Counted from the first letter of the stretch, positions 1 to 7,041 are shown. The stretch: 8,090 bases of DNA from CAZDCZ01 sp964504155 (GCA_964504155.1 CAZDCZ010000106.1:1-8090), one strand, 5' to 3'. Translations and numbers: made by a program. The notes: generated from the letters alone by a model not told the origin.

Positions 1-272
1 ATTATAAATATATAAGAAAAGCAATTGCTCAAACCTCTTTCATGAAAAATTCAATAGGTTGGAAAATAGAAGTAAACGATATAGAATCGATATTTAAAAT
101 AGATAATAATAAAACATCAAAAGGAACCGAAGGAGAACTCGGTTCGGGACTTGGCTTAACTCTTTGTTACGAATTTGTAAAACTTAATAATGGAGAAATA
201 TGGGTCGATTCAGAAGAAGGAAAAGGCTCTGTATTTACATTTTCTGTTTTAAAAAATTCCATTCCCAAATAA
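1..272 (+). CDS. Sensor histidine kinase, C-terminal end (partial, 5' end outside window)
   Basis: This is the 3' end of a gene that enters from the left edge; the frame is open from base 3, so the Met codon at 42 is internal and not the start. The visible part is the end of a HATPase_c domain. It holds the F-box-like stretch ESIFKIDNN, a Gly-rich G2 box (GSGLGLTLCYEFVKLNNGEI) and the usual C-terminal strand pattern IWVDSEEGKGSVFTF. These match the ATP lid and last strands of membrane or cytosolic sensor histidine kinases, which autophosphorylate on His and pass the phosphate to a response regulator. The DxGxG G1 box expected just before ESIF is not intact: the segment reads KNSIGWKIEVND, lacking the adenine-contacting Asp and at least one Gly. 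ATP binding may therefore be weakened. The protein ends 11 residues or so after the domain, with no receiver domain. The sensor domain and partner cannot be seen. Confidence 0.85.
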   Translation, partial: YKYIRKAIAQTSFMKNSIGWKIEVNDIESIFKIDNNKTSKGTEGELGSGLGLTLCYEFVKLNNGEIWVDSEEGKGSVFTFSVLKNSIPK

Positions 273-500
273 ATTTTATTTAAATGTTTTTATATATACC
301 CAATATCATAAAGCGTTATTAAAATATTAACAAAGAAAAATTATTACTGTGAAATTATATATATTTAAAATCCTTGTATTACAATTTTTTAATTTGTTAA
401 ATTTTATAATAATTTGTTCTTTTAATAAAATAAATACTTTATTTTTGCACTTTAATTACAAACAACATATTGTCTAATCTATTAAATGAATTTTTATTAA
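273..500. other. Intergenic region between histidine kinase and rpsA
   Basis: These 228 bases are extremely AT-rich and contain no plausible gene. No convincing terminator hairpin follows the kinase gene; the only dyad near its stop is A/T-only. The right part carries the rpsA promoter. An ATG at 486 is in frame with rpsA but meets a stop after four codons, so it cannot extend rpsA. Confidence 0.7.
413..447 (+). promoter_or_regulatory. Bacteroidota-type promoter of the rpsA operon
   Basis: A perfect TAnnTTTG -7 box (TATTTTTG) lies at 440-447, followed by CAC as is common in this phylum. A TTTG that can serve as the -33 element lies at 413-416, 23 bases upstream of the -7 box, near the upper limit of the spacing reported for the Bacteroidota primary sigma factor. 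Transcription would start near 453-456, giving a leader of about 45 bases before the rpsA ATG at 501. The assignment rests on the motif and position only. Confidence 0.65.
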
Positions 501-2624
501 ATGACAGAAAAAGAAGTAAATAAAGTTGTTGAGCAAACAGATGATGCTAAACAGCAAGAGAATGTAAAAGTAGTAGACAGGTCTACTAAGCTTGAACAAG
601 CTAGCGAAAAAAGAGCCGGAATTAAATTAGAAACTCCTACCAACGAATTCGATTGGGATAATATTGAAGATAAAGGAGAAGAATATTCTAAAAATGAAAA
701 GAAAGAATTTGAAGATTTGTACGACAAAACTTTATCAACAATTCACGAAAACGAAGTTGTAGATGGTACTGTTGTTATTAAAACAAACAGAGAAGTTGTT
801 ATTAATATTGGTTACAAATCAGAAGGAGTTGTTGGTTTAGGCGAATTTCGATATAATCCAGACCTAGCTGTTGGCGATAAGGTTGAAGTTTATGTTGATA
901 ATAAAGAAGATAAAGATGGACAATTAGTATTGTCTCATAAAAAAGCTAGAGCCTTACGTTCTTGGGATAGAGTTAACGAAGCTCTTGAAAAAGACGAAAT
1001 TATTCAAGGTTATATTAAGTGTCGTACTAAAGGCGGTATGATTGTAGATGTATTTGGTATTGAAGCCTTCCTACCCGGATCTCAGATTGATGTTCGTCCT
1101 ATTCGTGATTACGATATTTATGTGGACAAAACAATGGAATTTAAAGTTGTTAAGATTAATCATGAGTTTAAAAATGTTGTTGTTTCACATAAAGCTCTTA
1201 TTGAAGCTGAACTTGAACAACAAAAGAAAGAAATTATTGCTAAATTAGAAAAAGGTCAGGTTCTTGAAGGAACTGTTAAAAATATTACATCTTACGGTGT
1301 ATTTATCGACCTTGGTGGTGTCGATGGATTAATCCATATCACAGATTTATCATGGGGTAGAGTTAATCACCCTGATGAAATTGTAGAATTAGATCAAAAA
1401 CTAAATGTTGTAATTCTTGATTTCGATGACGATAAAAAACGAATTGCTCTTGGATTAAAACAATTAACTCCTCATCCATGGGATTCTTTAGATGAAAAAC
1501 TTAAAGTTGGAGATATTATTGATGGTAAAGTTGTTGTAATGGCCGATTATGGTGCTTTTGTTGAAATAGCTCCTGGTGTTGAAGGATTGATTCATGTTTC
1601 TGAAATGTCATGGTCTCAGCATTTAAGAAGTGCTCAAGAATTTCTTAAAGTTGGCGATACTGTAAAATCTCAAATTCTTACTCTCGATAGAGAAGAAAGA
1701 AAAATGTCATTAGGAATTAAACAACTTAAGCCAGATCCATGGGATAAAATTGAAGAAAAATATACTGTTGGAAGTAAACATGCTGCGAAAGTTCGTAACT
1801 TTACTAACTTTGGGGTGTTTGTTGAAATAGAAGAAGGTGTTGATGGATTAATTCATATCTCAGATCTTTCATGGACTAAGAAAATTAAACATCCTGCAGA
1901 ATTTACCGAAGTAGGAATAGAAATTGAAGTTGTAGTTCTCGAAATTGATAAAGAGAATAGACGATTAAGCCTCGGACATAAACAGCTAGAAGAAAATCCT
2001 TGGGATGTATTTGAAACAGTATTTACTGTTGGTTCTGTACACGAAGGAACTATTATCGACATATTCGATAAAGGTGCTGTTGTTACATTGCCATATGGCG
2101 TAGAAGGTTTTGTTACTCCTAAACATCTTGTTAAAGAAGACAAATCTTCAGCTAAGCTTGATGAGAAATTGCAATTTAAAGTAATTGAATTCTCAAAATC
2201 ATCGAAAAAAATTATACTGTCTCATAGTAGAATATTTGAAGATGTTAAACGTGATGCTGAAAAATCAGAAAGAAAAGATAGAAGAGATAAATCAAAATCT
2301 GATAGAAGTACAATCAGTAATATGAAGTCTAAACTCGAGAAAACAACTTTAGGCGATATTTCTGATCTTGCTAACCTTAAAAGCGAAATGGAAAAGGAAG
2401 CAAAAAAAGCACTAGACGTAAAAGAAGCTGCTAAGGTAAAAGCTAAAGCAAAGGCAGAAGCAAAAGCTGAAGAGAAACCAAAAGCAAAAGCTGAAGAAAA
2501 ACCGGAAGTTAAGGCTGAAGAAAAACCAGAAACTAAAGTTAAAGCAAAAGCTGAAAAAAAAGTAGTTGCTAAAACTAAAACTGAAGAAAAACCAGAAGCT
2601 AAAGACGAGAAAAAAGCTGAGTAG
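501..2624 (+). CDS. rpsA: 30S ribosomal protein S1, six S1 domains with long Lys/Ala/Glu tail
   Basis: This 707-residue protein binds mRNA on the 30S subunit and helps recruit mRNAs, which is expected to matter in a phylum that seldom uses Shine-Dalgarno pairing. Six S1 (OB-fold) repeats are visible at about residues 85-150, 164-232, 251-320, 336-408, 421-496 and 508-577. Repeats 3-5 are the most canonical (for example GVFIDLGGVDGLIHITDLSW at 266-285) and each ends in a LGxKQL motif; repeats 1, 2 and 6 are more divergent, as usual for S1. An acidic extension of about 80 residues comes first. After repeat 6 there is a charged linker, a helix TLGDISDLANLKSEM (616-630) resembling the usual end of Bacteroidota S1, then a low-complexity tail to 707. 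The ATG at 501 is the only sensible start, and a strong -7 box lies 53 bases upstream. It is the first gene of the likely operon with the STAS gene and rnz. The identity is certain; the role of the tail is unknown. Confidence 0.97.
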   Translation: MTEKEVNKVVEQTDDAKQQENVKVVDRSTKLEQASEKRAGIKLETPTNEFDWDNIEDKGEEYSKNEKKEFEDLYDKTLSTIHENEVVDGTVVIKTNREVVINIGYKSEGVVGLGEFRYNPDLAVGDKVEVYVDNKEDKDGQLVLSHKKARALRSWDRVNEALEKDEIIQGYIKCRTKGGMIVDVFGIEAFLPGSQIDVRPIRDYDIYVDKTMEFKVVKINHEFKNVVVSHKALIEAELEQQKKEIIAKLEKGQVLEGTVKNITSYGVFIDLGGVDGLIHITDLSWGRVNHPDEIVELDQKLNVVILDFDDDKKRIALGLKQLTPHPWDSLDEKLKVGDIIDGKVVVMADYGAFVEIAPGVEGLIHVSEMSWSQHLRSAQEFLKVGDTVKSQILTLDREERKMSLGIKQLKPDPWDKIEEKYTVGSKHAAKVRNFTNFGVFVEIEEGVDGLIHISDLSWTKKIKHPAEFTEVGIEIEVVVLEIDKENRRLSLGHKQLEENPWDVFETVFTVGSVHEGTIIDIFDKGAVVTLPYGVEGFVTPKHLVKEDKSSAKLDEKLQFKVIEFSKSSKKIILSHSRIFEDVKRDAEKSERKDRRDKSKSDRSTISNMKSKLEKTTLGDISDLANLKSEMEKEAKKALDVKEAAKVKAKAKAEAKAEEKPKAKAEEKPEVKAEEKPETKVKAKAEKKVVAKTKTEEKPEAKDEKKAE
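2421..2594 (+). repeat. rpsA: In-frame low-complexity repeat coding the S1 C-terminal tail
   Basis: Codons for S1 residues 641-698 form an imperfect tandem repeat of KAEEKP-type units. EEKP occurs at residues 657-660, 665-668 and 673-676 (exact 8-residue, 24-base period) and again at 695-698. The DNA is almost purely purine on the + strand, built from GCA/GCT, AAA and GAA codons. The coded tail is strongly charged, probably disordered, and net basic. Such repeats can change length by slippage or recombination; whether this one does cannot be told from one sequence. Confidence 0.8.
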
Positions 2625-2650
2625 TATTTTTTTAATTTAAAATAGTGACA

Positions 2651-3031
2651 ATGAATTTCAAGATTGAGAAACTGAAGAATCATACTTATGTGCAAGTATT
2701 AGAAGAAAAATTAGATACTAATGTTGCTCCAAGTTTAAAATCTGAATTGGTATTAATTTCAGGTAAAGGAGAAAATAATATTATTTTAGACCTTAATACT
2801 TGTCGTTATTGCGATTCTTCCGGTTTGAGTGCAATTCTTGTAGCTAATCGTCTTTGTAAAAATGCAAATGGAACATTTGTGTTAACAGGATTGAACGATG
2901 CCGTTGATAGACTTATTTCTATTTCACAATTAGATACAGTTCTTAATATTGCATATTCATCAGAAGAAGCTATCGATATAATAGGGTCAGAAGATGAAAA
3001 ACGTTTAAAGAAAGAACATGAAAATAATTAA
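2651..3031 (+). CDS. STAS-domain protein, anti-sigma factor antagonist-like
   Basis: From the ATG at 2651 this is a 126-residue single STAS domain, the SpoIIAA/RsbV fold. In partner-switching systems such proteins bind an anti-sigma kinase when unphosphorylated and let go when phosphorylated on a Ser. The family phosphosite is intact: IILDLNTCRYCDSSGLSAIL covers residues 44-63, with D55-S56-S57-G58-L59; S56, directly after the Asp, matches the phosphorylated Ser of RsbV. The last 20 residues are a charged tail rich in Glu and Lys. A GTG at 2645 is in frame and would add two residues; ATG is preferred for its codon and because the domain needs nothing more. It lies 26 bases after rpsA and 7 bases before rnz, so it is very likely co-transcribed with both. 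No RsbW/SpoIIAB-like kinase, PP2C phosphatase or sigma factor is in the window, so its partner is unknown. It could act on something other than a sigma factor. Confidence 0.9.
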   Translation: MNFKIEKLKNHTYVQVLEEKLDTNVAPSLKSELVLISGKGENNIILDLNTCRYCDSSGLSAILVANRLCKNANGTFVLTGLNDAVDRLISISQLDTVLNIAYSSEEAIDIIGSEDEKRLKKEHENN

Positions 3032-3038
3032 TTATTAA

Positions 3039-3971
3039 ATGTCTTTCGAGTTAACAATATTAGGCAGCAGCGCTGCTGTTCCTACTTCTAAGAGAAATTT
3101 AACCGCTCATGTACTAAATGTACATGAGCAGTTTTTTTTAATAGATTGTGGCGAAGGTACACAAATACAACTGAGACGTAATAAAATTGGTTTTGCAAAA
3201 ATCGATAACATATTTATTTCTCACAATCATGGCGATCATGTATTTGGTCTGTTTGGACTAATATCGACATTTAATTTACTTGGTCGTACAAAAGATTTGC
3301 ACATATTTGCAAATCCTAATTTAGAAATATTTTTAAATCAACATATACAGTTTTTTGAAAAAAACTTATCTTATAATATAGTATATCATCATATTAACCC
3401 AAAGGTAAATGAATGTATTTATGATGATAATAACTTGAGTGTACATACAATTCCTTTAAAACACAGAGTGCCAACATGTGGTTTTTTATTTGTTGAAAAT
3501 AATAGACCATTAAATATTAAAAAAGAAAAAATCAAGAAATTTAATATTCCAATAAAAGATATTAGCGATATAAAAAAAGGGAAAGATTATATTAACGATG
3601 ATGGAGAATTAATTCCGAATAAAAAACTAACATATCCTCCATATAAAACTCGTTCGTATGCATATTGTACCGATACGGCTTATAACGAAAAAATAATACC
3701 AATAATTAAAAATATCGACCTTTTATTTCATGACGCCACTTTTACTAGAAATAAAGAAAAACAAGCTAAGGAATCATTTCATTCAACAGGAGAACAAGCG
3801 GCAAAAATTGCAAAATCAGCAAATGTTAAAAAATTAATTTTAGGGCATTTTTCCTCACGATATAAAGATGTTACTCCAATAATTGAAGAAGCAAAAAAAA
3901 TATTTAAAAATACTCAGGCAGCTGAAGATGGAATGATTTTTTCAGTTGAATTAATACGAGAAAATGATTAA
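3039..3971 (+). CDS. rnz: Ribonuclease Z (tRNA 3' endonuclease)
   Basis: This 310-residue metallo-beta-lactamase-fold enzyme cuts precursor tRNAs after the discriminator base so that CCA can be added or exposed. Length is normal for the short (ELAC1-type) form. The motifs are complete: GSSAAVPT (9-16), DCGEGTQ (36-42), the zinc motif HNHGDH (H62, H64, D66, H67), LKHR with H142, CTDTAY with D212, HDATF (231-235), HSTGEQAA with H248, and LGHFSSRY with H270. The flexible exosite arm that grips the tRNA elbow is present at about residues 152-185, Lys-rich and shorter in Gly/Pro than usual. The usual HxHGDH is HNHGDH here, with all ligands kept. Start ATG lies 7 bases after the STAS stop, with no clear ribosome binding site; it is probably the last gene of the rpsA operon. 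The first 101 bases contain a GC-rich palindrome and a terminator-like hairpin, listed separately. Confidence 0.96.
   Translation: MSFELTILGSSAAVPTSKRNLTAHVLNVHEQFFLIDCGEGTQIQLRRNKIGFAKIDNIFISHNHGDHVFGLFGLISTFNLLGRTKDLHIFANPNLEIFLNQHIQFFEKNLSYNIVYHHINPKVNECIYDDNNLSVHTIPLKHRVPTCGFLFVENNRPLNIKKEKIKKFNIPIKDISDIKKGKDYINDDGELIPNKKLTYPPYKTRSYAYCTDTAYNEKIIPIIKNIDLLFHDATFTRNKEKQAKESFHSTGEQAAKIAKSANVKKLILGHFSSRYKDVTPIIEEAKKIFKNTQAAEDGMIFSVELIREND
3065..3078. other. 14-bp perfect GC-rich palindrome at the start of rnz
   Basis: CAGCAGCGCTGCTG equals its own reverse complement. It covers the last base of codon 9 through the first base of codon 14 of rnz (the conserved GSSAAVP stretch) and is the most GC-rich patch in the neighbourhood. 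In RNA it could fold as a 5-bp stem with a GCGC loop. It may be only a by-product of Ser-Ser-Ala-Ala codon choice. Confidence 0.6.
3105..3139 (+). other. Terminator-like hairpin plus T tract inside rnz
   Basis: A 10-bp perfect stem pairs 3105-3114 (GCTCATGTAC) with 3120-3129 (GTACATGAGC) around the 5-base loop TAAAT, followed by AG and eight T at 3132-3139. Five of the ten pairs are G-C. This is the form of an intrinsic terminator, but it lies in coding sequence (codons 23-34: Ala-His-Val-Leu-Asn-Val-His-Glu-Gln-Phe-Phe-Leu). If active it would cut rnz transcripts when translation lags. The structure is seen directly; its activity is inference. Confidence 0.45.
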
Positions 3972-4003
3972 TAAAATATTAGTCCTTTTTTATTAAAAAA
4001 TGT

Positions 4004-4037
4004 TAATTTTAGACATATTTTATAAAAATAATTTTAG
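4004..4037 (+). repeat. 9-base direct repeat upstream of the C1 peptidase gene
   Basis: TAATTTTAG occurs at 4004-4012 and again at 4029-4037, starts 25 bases apart, within the 105-base gap between rnz and the peptidase gene. Each copy contains TAnnTTTA, one base off the -7 consensus. A TAAATTTC at 4039-4046, also one mismatch away, is the better-placed -7 candidate, 30 bases before the ATG. No confident terminator for rnz is seen in this gap. Confidence 0.3.
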
Positions 4038-4076
4038 TTAAATTTCATATTACTAATAAATTAAAAATATTGAATC

Positions 4077-5315
4077 ATGAAAAAAATAATTTTAGTAAGT
4101 TTTGCAATTTTATTCTTTGGGAATATTGGAATAGCTCAAAAAATAGATAAAAGTGAGTTTTTTGAATATGAACCGGGTTTTTATCAAAATTTTATTTTAA
4201 AAGATGTAAGTGATGTAAACAAAAGAATAGAAAAGAAAACGGTACGTAAGTATTTTGCTATGGATCATTCAGGATTAGATTTACCCAATAAGGTAAGTTT
4301 ATATAATACAGAATGGGCAAATCCTGTAATTTCTCAAGGAAATGCCGGAACATGTTGGGCATTCTCTACAATCTCTTTTATGGAGTCGGAAGTTAAAAGA
4401 ATTACTAATAAGGAAGTAAAATTATCTGAGATTTATACCGTTTATTGCGAGTATATTGAAAAAGCAAGAGGATATGTAGCATCACGTGGAGAATCTGCTT
4501 TTAGCGAAGGTTCAGAAGGTAATGCTGTAAGTCGTATGTTTAATAAATATGGAGCTATGCCGCAAAGTGCATATTCTGGACTTTTACTTAATAGAAAGTA
4601 CCATACACATGCAGCAATGTATGATGAGATGTATAATTATCTTAAAAGTATAAAAGCAACTAATGCTTGGAACGAAGAAATAGTTGTTGCAACTATTAAG
4701 GATATTATGAATCATTATATTGGTATGCCACCATCAGATTTTATGGTAGATGGAAAAAAATATACACCAAAATCGTATTTAAAAAATTATTTACAAATTA
4801 ACCCAAACGATTATGTTGAAATATTATCATATAAGCAAGAACCATATTGGGAGCAAGTAGAATATAAAGTTCCGGATAACTGGTGGCATAGTAAAGAATA
4901 TTATAATGTTCCACTTGATGTATTTATGAAAATAGTGAAAGAATCGATAAGAAAATCCTATACCATGAGTATTGGTGGCGATGTTTCTGAAGCAGGATTT
5001 TCTCGCGAAACACAAGTTGCTCTTGTTCCAAATTTCGATATTCCATCGAATTATATTAATGAAGATTCTCGTCAATTTCGTTTTTCAAATAAAACTACTA
5101 CCGACGATCATGGAATGCATCTTGTAGGTTATTACGAAAAAGATGGAACCGATTGGTATTTAATAAAAGACTCTAGTTCAGGATCAAGAAATAATGATAA
5201 AAATGCTCCCGAATTTGGATATTATTTCTTCCACGAAGATTATGTAAAACTAAAAATTATGGGCTTTACAATACATAAAGATGCTGTTAAAGATATATTA
5301 AAAAAGTTTAAATAA
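4077..5315 (+). CDS. Secreted C1-family cysteine peptidase (bleomycin hydrolase/aminopeptidase C-like)
   Basis: This 412-residue papain-fold protease probably works in the periplasm or outside the cell. Residues 1-20 form a typical Sec signal peptide (MKK, a hydrophobic core, then IGIA before QK), with no lipobox Cys. The active-site motif is QGNAGTCWAF, giving oxyanion Q87 and nucleophile C93. The His motif is TTDDHGMHLVGYY, where H345 matches the catalytic His of the HAM/HGM motif in C1B enzymes. The third motif, normally K/E-N-SWG, reads IKDSSSG, so the usual Asn is D365 and the Trp is lost. A large insert between Cys and His (about residues 165-300) is typical of the bleomycin hydrolase branch rather than papain; no long propeptide is obvious beyond about residues 21-70. 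The gene stands alone: 105 bases after rnz and ended by a strong terminator. The substrate is unknown; peptide scavenging or cell-envelope processing are both possible. Confidence 0.88.
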   Translation: MKKIILVSFAILFFGNIGIAQKIDKSEFFEYEPGFYQNFILKDVSDVNKRIEKKTVRKYFAMDHSGLDLPNKVSLYNTEWANPVISQGNAGTCWAFSTISFMESEVKRITNKEVKLSEIYTVYCEYIEKARGYVASRGESAFSEGSEGNAVSRMFNKYGAMPQSAYSGLLLNRKYHTHAAMYDEMYNYLKSIKATNAWNEEIVVATIKDIMNHYIGMPPSDFMVDGKKYTPKSYLKNYLQINPNDYVEILSYKQEPYWEQVEYKVPDNWWHSKEYYNVPLDVFMKIVKESIRKSYTMSIGGDVSEAGFSRETQVALVPNFDIPSNYINEDSRQFRFSNKTTTDDHGMHLVGYYEKDGTDWYLIKDSSSGSRNNDKNAPEFGYYFFHEDYVKLKIMGFTIHKDAVKDILKKFK

Positions 5316-5328
5316 TATATTCTCATTT

Positions 5329-5388
5329 AAAGTACTCAATATAATTGAAATACAAAATATCAATCATATTGAGTACTTTTTTATTTTT
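5329..5388 (+). terminator. Strong intrinsic terminator after the C1 peptidase gene
   Basis: A 14-bp perfect stem pairs 5329-5342 (AAAGTACTCAATAT) with 5366-5379 (ATATTGAGTACTTT). After one A/C mismatch, ATTGA (5344-5348) pairs with TCAAT (5360-5364), leaving an 11-base loop. A T-rich run (5377-5388, interrupted by one A) follows. The start is 14 bases after the peptidase stop codon. The left arm begins with A-rich sequence, but there is no convergent gene, so it serves the peptidase transcript. Confidence 0.88.
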
Positions 5389-5475
5389 ATTATTTAGAAT
5401 CATCTAATTATAGTTTTTACAACTTCTATATTTTAAACTTGTAAATTAGAATTAGTATATATTTTATTTTAATAT

Positions 5476-5483
5476 TATCTTTG
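5476..5483 (+). promoter_or_regulatory. -7 promoter box of guaA
   Basis: TATCTTTG is a perfect TAnnTTTG match, 28 bases before the guaA ATG. The -33 element is weak: TTAG at 5452-5455 has suitable spacing (20 bases). The strong terminator just upstream means guaA needs its own promoter, which supports this site. Confidence 0.6.
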
Positions 5484-5511
5484 AAAAATTATTAATATTA
5501 ATAGTAATATA

Positions 5512-7041
5512 ATGCAGGAAAAGCTAATTATTCTTGATTTCGGATCGCAATATACACAACTAATTGCACGAAGAATTCGTGAACTAAATGTATATTGCGA
5601 GATATACCCATATAATAAAGAAATACAAATCGATAAAAGTGTAAAAGGTGTAATTTTATCAGGGAGTCCGTTTTCTGTACGCGACAAAAATGCCCCTATT
5701 CCAAAATTATCGGATATTAAACAAAAAATACCATTGTTAGGTATTTGTTATGGAGCTCAATTATTAGCACATAATTATAATGGAGAAGTATTGCCATCGA
5801 AACATAGAGAATATGGAAGAGCTAGACTTAATTATATTAACAATGATTCAAAATTATTTTCTAATATAGAAATTAATACTCAAGTTTGGATGTCGCATGG
5901 AGATACAATTACAAGATTACCAAATAATTATGAAATTATAGCAAGTACTGAAGATGTAAAAGTGGGTGGCTTTAAAATTGAAGGTGAAGAAACTTATGGA
6001 ATACAATTTCATCCTGAAGTATATCATACTTTAAAGGGAAAAGAATTGCTTCAAAATTTTATTGTTAATATTTGTAAAATTTCGCAAAATTGGACACCCG
6101 ATGCTTTTGCCGAATTAACTATAAATAGCTTAAAACAACAACTAGGAAACGATAAAGTTGTATTAGGCCTTTCAGGTGGTGTCGACTCTTCGGTTGCAGG
6201 AGTATTATTAAGTAAAGCCATAAAAGATAATTTAACTTGTATCTTTATCGATAACGGATTACTAAGAAAAGATGAGTACGAAAAAGTACTCAAATCATAT
6301 AACAATATGGGTTTAAATGTAATTGGTGTTAATGCAAAAGATAAATTTCTTAAAGAACTAAAGGGGCTTAGCGATCCTGAACAAAAAAGAAAAGCTATTG
6401 GTAAAGTATTTATTGATGTTTTCGACCAAGAAGCACAAAAAATAAAAGATGTAAAATGGTTAGCTCAAGGAACAATATATCCCGATGTAATTGAATCGAT
6501 CTCGGTTAATGGTCCATCTCAAACAATAAAATCACATCACAATGTTGGAGGCTTACCAGATAAAATGAATCTGAAAATTGTTGAGCCATTAAGATTAATA
6601 TTTAAAGATGAAGTTAGGAGAGTAGGTGCAGCAATAGGTGTTAAACAAGAGCTACTTAAACGTCATCCATTTCCGGGTCCCGGACTTGCTATTAGAATAC
6701 TAGGAGAAATAACTAATGAAAAAATCAAAATTCTTCAGGAAGTTGATAATATCTTTATCGAAGGATTAATAGAAAATAATTTGTACGATGATGTATGGCA
6801 AGCAGGAGTAATATTGCTCCCTGTCCAATCGGTTGGAGTAATGGGTGATGAACGTACATACGAAAATGCTGTTGCTCTTCGTGCTGTATCATCAACAGAT
6901 GGAATGACAGCAGATTGGGTGCATTTACCATACGAATTCTTAAGCGATGTATCGAATAAAATAATAAATAATGTTAAAGGAATTAATAGAGTTGTGTACG
7001 ATATTAGTTCTAAACCTCCCGCAACAATCGAATGGGAATAG
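5512..7041 (+). CDS. guaA: GMP synthase (glutamine-hydrolysing)
   Basis: This 509-residue enzyme converts XMP to GMP with ATP and glutamine, the last step of de novo guanine nucleotide synthesis, in the cytosol. The N-terminal class I glutamine amidotransferase covers about residues 4-190, with LDFGSQYTQLIARRIRE, the nucleophile C79 in LGICYGAQ, and H167 and E169 in QFHPEV. The ATP pyrophosphatase domain follows, with the P-loop SGGVDSS at 221-227, FIDNGLLRK (245-253), QGTIYPDVIES and SHHNVGGLPD (341-350). The C-terminal dimerisation and XMP-binding part carries RHPFPGPGLAIR (384-395), QSVGVMGDERTYE and the standard ending KPPATIEWE. Both domains are in one chain and complete, and the length is normal. 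No Shine-Dalgarno is seen; AATAGTAATA lies just before the ATG. It appears to be a single-gene unit with its own promoter, unlinked here to guaB. Confidence 0.98.
   Translation: MQEKLIILDFGSQYTQLIARRIRELNVYCEIYPYNKEIQIDKSVKGVILSGSPFSVRDKNAPIPKLSDIKQKIPLLGICYGAQLLAHNYNGEVLPSKHREYGRARLNYINNDSKLFSNIEINTQVWMSHGDTITRLPNNYEIIASTEDVKVGGFKIEGEETYGIQFHPEVYHTLKGKELLQNFIVNICKISQNWTPDAFAELTINSLKQQLGNDKVVLGLSGGVDSSVAGVLLSKAIKDNLTCIFIDNGLLRKDEYEKVLKSYNNMGLNVIGVNAKDKFLKELKGLSDPEQKRKAIGKVFIDVFDQEAQKIKDVKWLAQGTIYPDVIESISVNGPSQTIKSHHNVGGLPDKMNLKIVEPLRLIFKDEVRRVGAAIGVKQELLKRHPFPGPGLAIRILGEITNEKIKILQEVDNIFIEGLIENNLYDDVWQAGVILLPVQSVGVMGDERTYENAVALRAVSSTDGMTADWVHLPYEFLSDVSNKIINNVKGINRVVYDISSKPPATIEWE

Larger units (their letters stand above)
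5316..5511. other. Intergenic region between C1 peptidase gene and guaA
   Basis: These 196 bases hold the peptidase terminator on the left and the guaA -7 box on the right. The remaining stretch, about 5390-5470, is AT-rich without a recognisable site. No purine or other riboswitch fits: the guaA leader downstream of the -7 box is only about 20 bases. Confidence 0.6.

Noticed and set aside
264..300. AT-only dyad after the histidine kinase stop
   Set aside because: Stem is made only of A-T pairs with almost no loop; not stable enough to call a terminator.
486..500. ATG in frame upstream of rpsA
   Set aside because: It reaches a stop after four codons, so it cannot be part of rpsA; no sign of a regulatory leader peptide.
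2645..2650. GTG start for the STAS gene, two codons upstream of the ATG
   Set aside because: ATG at 2651 is the better codon and the STAS fold starts at once after it; the difference is only two residues.
2222..2695. Long minus-strand open frame opposite the S1 tail
   Set aside because: It is the reverse complement of the Lys/Ala/Glu repeat, giving a Ser/Phe/Ala low-complexity product with no domain and overlapping a certain gene.
5389..5511. Purine or guanidine riboswitch before guaA
   Set aside because: The leader after the -7 box is about 20 bases and contains no conserved aptamer sequence.
6273..6292. 7-bp hairpin (TGAGTAC / GTACTCA, loop of six) inside guaA
   Set aside because: Short stem without a following T tract, deep inside a conserved coding region; no reason to assign a function.
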